This document shows positions 6,256 through 10,943 of a stretch of 10,943 nucleotides of DNA, piece by piece. This stretch comes from an uncultured Oscillospiraceae bacterium. Lineage in GTDB: Bacteria; Bacillota; Clostridia; Oscillospirales; Ruminococcaceae. Location: positions 1-10,943 of the forward strand of contig CAJTSP010000090.1 of assembly GCA_910578965.1 (NCBI GenBank), read 5' to 3'. The notes under the pieces were generated by a model, which searched no databases, was not told the origin of the DNA, and worked only from the letters and a program-made list of their open reading frames with translations. Position numbers and translations under genes: made by a program. Every line of letters starts with the position of its first letter. Position 1 is the stretch's first letter.

Positions 6256-7635
6256 ATGAAAAAGTTCCTCAGCATCGCCCTGGTGCTTGCCATGGCGCTT
6301 ACCCTGCTGGCCGGCTGCGGCGGCGCCCCGGCGCCCGCGTCCAGTACCCCGGCCGCATCCGCCCCGGCAGAGGGCGGCGATACCCCCGCCCCGGCCCAGG
6401 CCATTAAGGTCGCGGCCCTTTCCTCCGGCTACGAGACCACCTACCCGGGCATGTGGCAGGAGGTTTGCGACGCCTTTACGGCCGAGACCGGCATTGAGGT
6501 GCAGCTCACCCTCGAAAAAAACCTTGAGGATGTCATCGGCCCCTCGATGCAGGGCGGCGATTACCCGGACGTGGTGCTCTGCGCCACCGGCCGCGGCCCC
6601 GGCCTCACCGAGCAGTTCATCAAGGATAAGCTCATTGCCGACATCAGCGACGTGCTGGATATGACCATCCCGGGCGAGAGCGCCACCGTTTCCAGCAAGG
6701 TCATGCCCACCTTCCTGGGCACCAACGCCACCGCCCCCTACGGCGACGGTAAGACCTATCTCTTCCCGATGTTCTATTCCCCCTGTGGCCTGTTCTACAA
6801 TGCAAACCTGTTTACCGAAAAAGGCTGGAAGGTCCCCGCTACCTGGGACGAGATGTGGACCCTGGCCGAGACGGCCAAGGCCGAGGGCATCAGCCTGTTT
6901 ACCTATCCCACTACCGGCTATTTCGACGCGTTCCTGTACGCGCTGATGTACTCGGTAGGCGGCCCGGAGTTTTTCAACAACGCTACCTCCTATGCCGAGG
7001 GCGTGTGGGATACCCCCGAGGCCCAGCAGTGCTTTGAGATCATTGCCCAGTTGGCCGCCAACACCAACCCGGTTACTCCGGCGCAGGCCAACGACAACGA
7101 TTTCAGCCAGAACCAGCAGCTCATCCTGGACGATAAGGCCCTCTTTATGCCCAACGGCACCTGGATCGTGGGCGAGATGGCCGAGGCGCCCCGCGCGGAC
7201 GGCTTTGAGTGGGGCATGACCGCCCTGCCGGCTGCCAAGGAGGGCGGCCAGGGCGCCAGCTACTCCTTCCTGGAGCAGATCTGGATCCCGGCGGGCGCCG
7301 CCAATGCCGACGCCGCCAAGCAGTTTGTGGCCTTTATGTACAGTGACAAGGCCGTGGATACCTTCCTCAAGGGCGGCGCGGTGCAGCCGGTCAACGGCGT
7401 AACCGCCAAGCTTGAGGGCGACAACAAGATGTTCTACTCGATCTACGACCAGGGCGCTACCCCGGTTGTCGGCATCTTCTCGGCGTATAACTCGGTTGCC
7501 GGCCTCGGCACCGTGCGTGAGGTCTTCCTTGACCCGGTCAACAGCCTGGTGAGCGGCCAGCTCAGCAAGGATCAGTGGGTCAGCGACATCAAGGCGGCCA
7601 GCGACCAAATGCGCGCCAATCTCGTGGTGGGCTAA
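6256..7635 (+). CDS. Sugar ABC transporter binding lipoprotein
   Basis: Extracellular solute-binding protein of family 1, which captures a sugar and delivers it to the membrane permeases. The 459 residues start with a lipoprotein signal: a positive MKK, a hydrophobic run, and the lipobox LLAGC with Cys21 as the lipidated residue. A Pro/Ala/Ser-rich tether extends to about residue 48. The mature part begins IKVAALSSGYETTYPGMW and shows the family's common features, such as QLTLEKNLEDVIGPSMQGGDYPDVVL in the first lobe and PAGAANADAAKQFVAFMYSD near the hinge. AAGGAGG precedes the ATG at 6256. The two permease genes follow after 185 bases and GH112 comes later, so the ligand is probably a galactosyl-HexNAc disaccharide (GNB or LNB); that is inference from context. 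Confidence 0.92.
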   Translation: MKKFLSIALVLAMALTLLAGCGGAPAPASSTPAASAPAEGGDTPAPAQAIKVAALSSGYETTYPGMWQEVCDAFTAETGIEVQLTLEKNLEDVIGPSMQGGDYPDVVLCATGRGPGLTEQFIKDKLIADISDVLDMTIPGESATVSSKVMPTFLGTNATAPYGDGKTYLFPMFYSPCGLFYNANLFTEKGWKVPATWDEMWTLAETAKAEGISLFTYPTTGYFDAFLYALMYSVGGPEFFNNATSYAEGVWDTPEAQQCFEIIAQLAANTNPVTPAQANDNDFSQNQQLILDDKALFMPNGTWIVGEMAEAPRADGFEWGMTALPAAKEGGQGASYSFLEQIWIPAGAANADAAKQFVAFMYSDKAVDTFLKGGAVQPVNGVTAKLEGDNKMFYSIYDQGATPVVGIFSAYNSVAGLGTVREVFLDPVNSLVSGQLSKDQWVSDIKAASDQMRANLVVG

Positions 7636-7738
7636 CCCGCCCTGCGAGACAGCCTAAACTCCGGCCCAACCGGCTCAACCGGCTACCGCCGTTTTGGCCT
7701 AAGATGAGGCGCTAAAGGCGGTTCGGCAACCCGCCCTG
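7634..7738 (+). repeat. Repeats in the gap after the binding-protein gene
   Basis: AACCCGCCCTG occurs at 7634-7644, overlapping the stop codon, and again at 7728-7738; the starts are 94 bases apart. Between them lies a near-perfect tandem 9-mer, AACCGGCTC then AACCGGCTA (7668-7685). ACCGCC (7685-7690) could also pair with GGCGGT (7717-7722). The direct repeats may be traces of a small duplication. Confidence 0.5.
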
Positions 7739-7754
7739 AAAAGATTAGCCTGTC

Positions 7755-7799
7755 ATGCAGACGGCGGTGAGCGTGCTCTGCTCACCGCCGTTTCTGCAT
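7755..7799 (+). promoter_or_regulatory. Long intercistronic hairpin before the permease genes
   Basis: A 12-bp perfect stem (7761-7772 with 7780-7791) closes a 7-base loop. It continues after a TT bulge as 6 more pairs (ATGCAG 7755-7760 with CTGCAT 7794-7799). The T-tract after the GC stem is short. Such structures between binding-protein and permease genes commonly protect the upstream message or reduce downstream transcription, so the abundant binding protein is made in excess. That role here is inference. Confidence 0.65.
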
Positions 7800-7820
7800 C
7801 CACCCGAAAGGAGCGAGCCC

Positions 7821-8699
7821 ATGCGCAGCAGCAAAAGCCGCAGCCGTTTTATTTTCTTATGCGTGGCGCCGGCCGTGATCCTGTTTTTTTTGTTCATGGT
7901 CATGCCCACCCTCAATGTTTTTCGTATGTCCCTGTTTGAGCGGGGCGCCTATTCGCCCACCGAGACCTTTGTGGGCCTTTCCAACTTCAAAACCCTCTTT
8001 AAGGATGTAAAGTTCATCACCTCGATGCAAAACACCATCCTGCTCATTGTTACGGTTACCATCGTCACCTTCTTTTTTGCCATTGTATTTGCGGCCATCC
8101 TCACCCGCGAAAAGCTCCGCGGGCAAAACTTTTTCCGCATCATTTTTTACATCCCCAACATCCTGTCGGTGGTGGTTATTGCGGGCATTTTTTCGGCCAT
8201 CTACAAGCCGGATACCACCGGTATGCTCAACAACATCTTTACCCTGCTTTCCGGGCGGGATGTGGTCGTTTTGTGGAAAAGCCAGCCGATGGTTATCGTG
8301 AGCGTTATCCTTGCCATGATCTGGCAGGCCATCGGCTACTATATGGTCATGTACATGGCCTCGATGGCCGCGGTGCCGCTGGACCTGTACGAGTCGGCCA
8401 GCCTGGACGGCGCGGGGCGGCTGAGCCAGTTCTTTGAGATCACCCTGCCCCTTATCTGGACCAACATCCGCACCACCCTCACCTTCTTTATCATCTCCAC
8501 CATCAACATGGCCTTCCTCTTTGTCAAGTCGATGGTGGCGCCGGGCATGTCGGATGTTGCCCTGAGCTTTATGTACAACCAAAAGGACGCCGGCCTTTAC
8601 GGCTACGCCATGGCTGCCGGGGTCATCATCTTCCTGTTCTCGTTTACCCTGTCCGCCGTGGTCAACCAGGCCACCAAGCGCGACGTTTTACAGATGTGA
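7821..8699 (+). CDS. Sugar ABC transporter permease, MalF/UgpA type
   Basis: The first of two inner-membrane subunits of a CUT1-type carbohydrate importer, 292 residues. Hydrophobic segments lie at about 11-30, 72-94, 106-127, 157-181, 217-236 and 262-281, consistent with six helices. The ATPase-docking EAA-type loop reads LYESASLDGAGRLSQFFEIT (189-208), followed by LPLI. The start at 7821 is preferred to an upstream in-frame ATG at 7755 because GAAAGGAG lies just ahead of it and the upstream ATG falls within the intercistronic hairpin. The second permease follows after 14 bases. No ATP-binding subunit is in the window. CUT1 importers in Firmicutes often share one ATPase encoded elsewhere. 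Confidence 0.92.
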   Translation: MRSSKSRSRFIFLCVAPAVILFFLFMVMPTLNVFRMSLFERGAYSPTETFVGLSNFKTLFKDVKFITSMQNTILLIVTVTIVTFFFAIVFAAILTREKLRGQNFFRIIFYIPNILSVVVIAGIFSAIYKPDTTGMLNNIFTLLSGRDVVVLWKSQPMVIVSVILAMIWQAIGYYMVMYMASMAAVPLDLYESASLDGAGRLSQFFEITLPLIWTNIRTTLTFFIISTINMAFLFVKSMVAPGMSDVALSFMYNQKDAGLYGYAMAAGVIIFLFSFTLSAVVNQATKRDVLQM

Positions 8700-8713
8700 G
8701 AGGGGGCCGTACC

Positions 8714-9598
8714 ATGACCAAAAAGAAAACTTCCCTCGATACCCTCTATAAGGCGTTCATCTATGTAATGCTTATCACCCTGGCCGTTACCATTATTGTA
8801 CCGGTGGGCTGGGTGTTTATGGCGTCGGTCAAGCAGAACAGCGAGTTTTACGGCAACCCCTGGGCGCTGCCCGCCACCCTGTACTGGCAGAACTTTGTGG
8901 ACGCCTGGAACGCCGCCTCGATGGGCAGCTACATGCTCAATTCGGTCATTGTTACCGCCATCTCGCTGGCGCTGCTGCTGGTGGTGGCCCTGCCGGCGGC
9001 CTACTGCCTGTCCCGCTTTCGGTTTAGGGGAGGCAAATTCCTCAACACCTGCTTTATGGCGGGGCTGTTCATCAACGTCAACTACATTGTGGTGCCGATC
9101 TTTTTGATGCTGCGCGATTGGGACAGTTGGATCAACTACTTTTTCCGGCAGACCTTCTTCCTCAACAACCTGTTTGTACTGGCAGTGGTCTACGCCTCCA
9201 CGGCGCTGCCCTTTACCATCTACCTGCTCACCGGTTACTTTGCCACCCTGCCGCACGATTTTGAGGAGGCCGCCTACATCGACGGCGCGGGCTATGGCCG
9301 CACCATGGTCAGGATCATCTTCCCCATGGCCCAGCCCAGCATCATCACCATCATCCTGTTCAACTTCCTCTCGTTCTGGAACGAGTACATCATATCCATG
9401 ACCCTCATGAGCAGCGCTGCCGGCCTCAAGACCCTGCCGGTGGGCCTGCTCAACCTGATGCAGGCGCAGCAGTCCAAGGCGGAGTTCGGCATCATGTACG
9501 CCGGGCTGGTGCTGGTGATGCTGCCCACCCTCATCCTGTACATCTGCGTGCAGAAAAAGCTCACCCAGGGCATGACCGTGGGCGGGCTGAAAGGGTAA
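8714..9598 (+). CDS. Sugar ABC transporter permease, MalG/UgpE type
   Basis: The second membrane subunit of the importer, 294 residues. Helices are visible at about 13-37, 76-98, 111-132, 153-175, 205-220 and near the C-terminus. The EAA loop reads DFEEAAYIDGAGYGRTMVRI (182-201), followed by the conserved FPMAQPS; NFLSFWNEYIISM comes later, as in the MalG family. The ATG at 8714 is chosen over a GTG at 8696 because GAGAGGGGG (8698-8706) is well placed for it. The GTG start would overlap the first permease stop and add only six residues. The next gene, a small membrane protein, starts 11 bases after the stop, so transport and cleavage genes belong to one transcript. Confidence 0.93.
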   Translation: MTKKKTSLDTLYKAFIYVMLITLAVTIIVPVGWVFMASVKQNSEFYGNPWALPATLYWQNFVDAWNAASMGSYMLNSVIVTAISLALLLVVALPAAYCLSRFRFRGGKFLNTCFMAGLFINVNYIVVPIFLMLRDWDSWINYFFRQTFFLNNLFVLAVVYASTALPFTIYLLTGYFATLPHDFEEAAYIDGAGYGRTMVRIIFPMAQPSIITIILFNFLSFWNEYIISMTLMSSAAGLKTLPVGLLNLMQAQQSKAEFGIMYAGLVLVMLPTLILYICVQKKLTQGMTVGGLKG

Positions 9599-9608
9599 GG
9601 TGACCGCT

Positions 9609-9821
9609 ATGAATTACTGGAAGGAACACCGCTCCCTGCGCATGGCCCTGATGCTGGCCAGCTTTGCGCTGGGCATGGCCCTTTTGCTCTATGGCTGGTT
9701 CCAAACCGGGCGGCTGGGCGGGCTGGGCCTGATGCTGCTGGGACTGGCGCTGCTGCTGGCGACCCTTTGGCTCTACAACGCCCGCTTTGCCGAGGCGCGC
9801 CGTAAAAAGGAGAAACAATGA
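9609..9821 (+). CDS. Small two-helix membrane protein of the transport operon
   Basis: A 70-residue protein with a short basic N-terminus (MNYWKEHRSLR) and two hydrophobic segments at about 12-29 and 35-55, joined by a Gly-rich turn (WFQTGRLGGLG). It ends in a highly charged cytoplasmic tail (RFAEARRKKEKQ). The second helix, LGLMLLGLALLLATLWLYN, resembles the small uncharacterised proteins that accompany sugar ABC transporters in Firmicutes (DUF6903-like, from memory and not checked). The ATG at 9609 follows AAGGTGA by 6 bases; an in-frame GTG at 9600 is the alternative. Its stop overlaps the start of the GH112 gene (ATGA), which implies translational coupling. Function is unknown. An accessory role in the transporter is a guess from position. 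Confidence 0.78.
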   Translation: MNYWKEHRSLRMALMLASFALGMALLLYGWFQTGRLGGLGLMLLGLALLLATLWLYNARFAEARRKKEKQ

Positions 9822-10943
9822 TGCCAACGCCAAATGAAACGCGCGGCCGGGTGACCATCCCCACCGACCTGGATGTAGTGCCCGAGACCCTGGAGCTTTT
9901 GCGCCGCTGGGGTGCGGATGCAATCCGGGACTGCGACGGCACCGATTACCCCGAGGCGTTGAAAAGTGTGGACGCCAAGGTGTACTCCACCTATTACACC
10001 ACCCGCAAGGACAACGCCTGGGCCAAGGCAAACCCAAACGAAATACAGCAATGCTATATCATGACCGGCTTTTACACCGCTGCCGGCGGGCCGCTGAACA
10101 TCCCGCTTTTGCAGGGGGTCAGCGAGGAGCTGCTGGCGGTCAACAGCCGGGACGACATCCGCCGCTGGTGGGAGGTCATCGACCGTACCGCCGGCAGGGT
10201 GGTGCCGGCGGATGCCTGGCGGTACGACGAGGCGGCCGGCAGCGTGGTACTCGACGCGCCCGCGCCCTACCACGACTACACCGTAAGCTTTCTCTGCTAC
10301 CTCATCTGGGACCCGGTGCACATGTACAACGCCGTAACCAACGGCTGGAAGGATTTTGAGCATCAGCTTACCTTTGACGTGCGCCAGCCCAAAACCCGTG
10401 CCTTCAGCATGGAGCGGCTGCGCAAATTTTTGGAGGACCACCCTTATGTGGACGTGGTGCGTTATACCACCTTTTTCCACCAGTTCACCCTCCTCTTTGA
10501 CGAGCTGCGGCGGGAAAAATACGTTGATTGGTACGGCTACTCGGCCAGCGTAAGCCCGTATATCCTGGAACGGTTCGAGCAGGAGGCGGGCTATCCCTTC
10601 CGGCCCGAGTATATCATCGATCAGGGCTACTACAACAACCAATACCGGGTGCCGTCTAAGGAGTATAAGGATTTTGTGGCTTTCCAAAACCGGGAGGTGG
10701 CGGCCCTTGCCAAAGAGATGGTGGATATTACCCACGAGTACGGCAAGGAGGCCATGATGTTTTTGGGCGATCACTGGATCGGCACCGAGCCGTATCTGGA
10801 GCCGTTCAAAGGCATTGGGCTGGATGCGGTGGTGGGCAGCGTGGGCAACGGGTCCACCCTGCGTCTGATTGCCGACATCCCCGGCGTGAAATACACTGAG
10901 GGCCGCTTTCTGCCCTACTTCTTCCCCGATACCTTCCACGAGG
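9818..10943 (+). CDS. lnpA: GH112 galactosyl-N-acetylhexosamine phosphorylase, 3' end cut
   Basis: A cytoplasmic enzyme that uses phosphate to split beta-1,3-galactosyl-GalNAc or -GlcNAc into Gal-1-phosphate and free HexNAc. About 375 residues are present of the roughly 720-750 usual; the frame is still open at the window end. Conserved segments are RGRVTIPTDLDVVPETLELL (9-28), WGADAIRDCDGTD (31-43), YHDYTVSFLCYLIWDPVHMY (151-170), VRYTTFFHQFTLLFDE (214-229), AMMFLGDHWIGTEP (312-325) and PGVKYTEGRFLPYFFPDTF (355-373). Numbering runs five ahead of the B. longum enzyme. Asp318 matches its general acid Asp313, Arg215 and Arg363 match the phosphate-binding arginines 210 and 358, and Asn171 matches Asn166 near the acceptor. 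AAGGAG (9807-9812) serves either of two adjacent ATGs (9818 or 9821). Galactosyl-rhamnose phosphorylase is the main alternative in GH112. Confidence 0.93.
   Translation, partial: MMPTPNETRGRVTIPTDLDVVPETLELLRRWGADAIRDCDGTDYPEALKSVDAKVYSTYYTTRKDNAWAKANPNEIQQCYIMTGFYTAAGGPLNIPLLQGVSEELLAVNSRDDIRRWWEVIDRTAGRVVPADAWRYDEAAGSVVLDAPAPYHDYTVSFLCYLIWDPVHMYNAVTNGWKDFEHQLTFDVRQPKTRAFSMERLRKFLEDHPYVDVVRYTTFFHQFTLLFDELRREKYVDWYGYSASVSPYILERFEQEAGYPFRPEYIIDQGYYNNQYRVPSKEYKDFVAFQNREVAALAKEMVDITHEYGKEAMMFLGDHWIGTEPYLEPFKGIGLDAVVGSVGNGSTLRLIADIPGVKYTEGRFLPYFFPDTFHE

Noticed and set aside
6214..7608. Long minus-strand open frame opposite the binding-protein gene
   Set aside because: It mirrors the sense gene, has no recognisable family features, and the sense frame has a lipobox, ribosome site and clear homology features.
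1..10943. CRISPR array, tRNA or rRNA genes, insertion sequence ends, riboswitch
   Set aside because: I saw no regularly spaced repeats, no tRNA-like cloverleaf with a TTCGA-type arm, no transposase frame and no recognisable riboswitch core by eye. A covariance-model scan would settle the RNA cases.

Overview
The window reads as chromosomal DNA of a GC-rich gut Clostridia, probably of the Oscillospiraceae/Ruminococcaceae type. The supporting signs are strong AGGAGG-type ribosome sites, an MreB-family actin, biotin-dependent sodium-pump decarboxylase subunits, and a pathway for mucin- or milk-type sugars. The assignment is inferred from gene content, not from a marker gene.

Left part, plus strand: a stand-alone MreB/Mbl-type gene (129-1151) ends at a GC-rich hairpin whose loop holds the -35 box of the next promoter. 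That promoter serves a two-gene unit encoding the gamma (1323-1721) and beta (1743-2939) subunits of a sodium-translocating decarboxylase. No carboxyltransferase or biotin carrier gene lies beside them. Two strong hairpins follow (3007-3096). Next comes a patch of visibly lower GC (about 3110-3500) with the C-terminal half of an HxlR-type regulator, probably decayed.

Right part: a sugar-use locus laid out around a divergent control region (5820-6255). Leftward run an AraC-family regulator with a cupin sensor domain (5819-4971) and, under its own likely promoter, an N-acetylhexosamine 1-kinase of the NahK/LnpB type (4660-3548). Rightward runs an operon: lipoprotein sugar-binding protein (6256-7635), two CUT1-type permeases (7821-8699 and 8714-9598), a 70-residue two-helix membrane protein (9609-9821), and a GH112 phosphorylase (LnpA type) that leaves the window at 10943.

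Together these encode the first steps of the galacto-N-biose/lacto-N-biose route. A beta-1,3-galactosyl-HexNAc disaccharide is imported intact and cleaved by phosphate to Gal-1-P plus free GalNAc or GlcNAc, and the kinase phosphorylates the released HexNAc. The later enzymes (LnpC/LnpD functions) and the ABC ATPase are not in the window; they may lie beyond it or elsewhere in the genome. Differences from the Bifidobacterium cluster are the divergent placement of the kinase, the AraC regulator, the extra small membrane protein, and a long hairpin between the binding-protein and permease genes.
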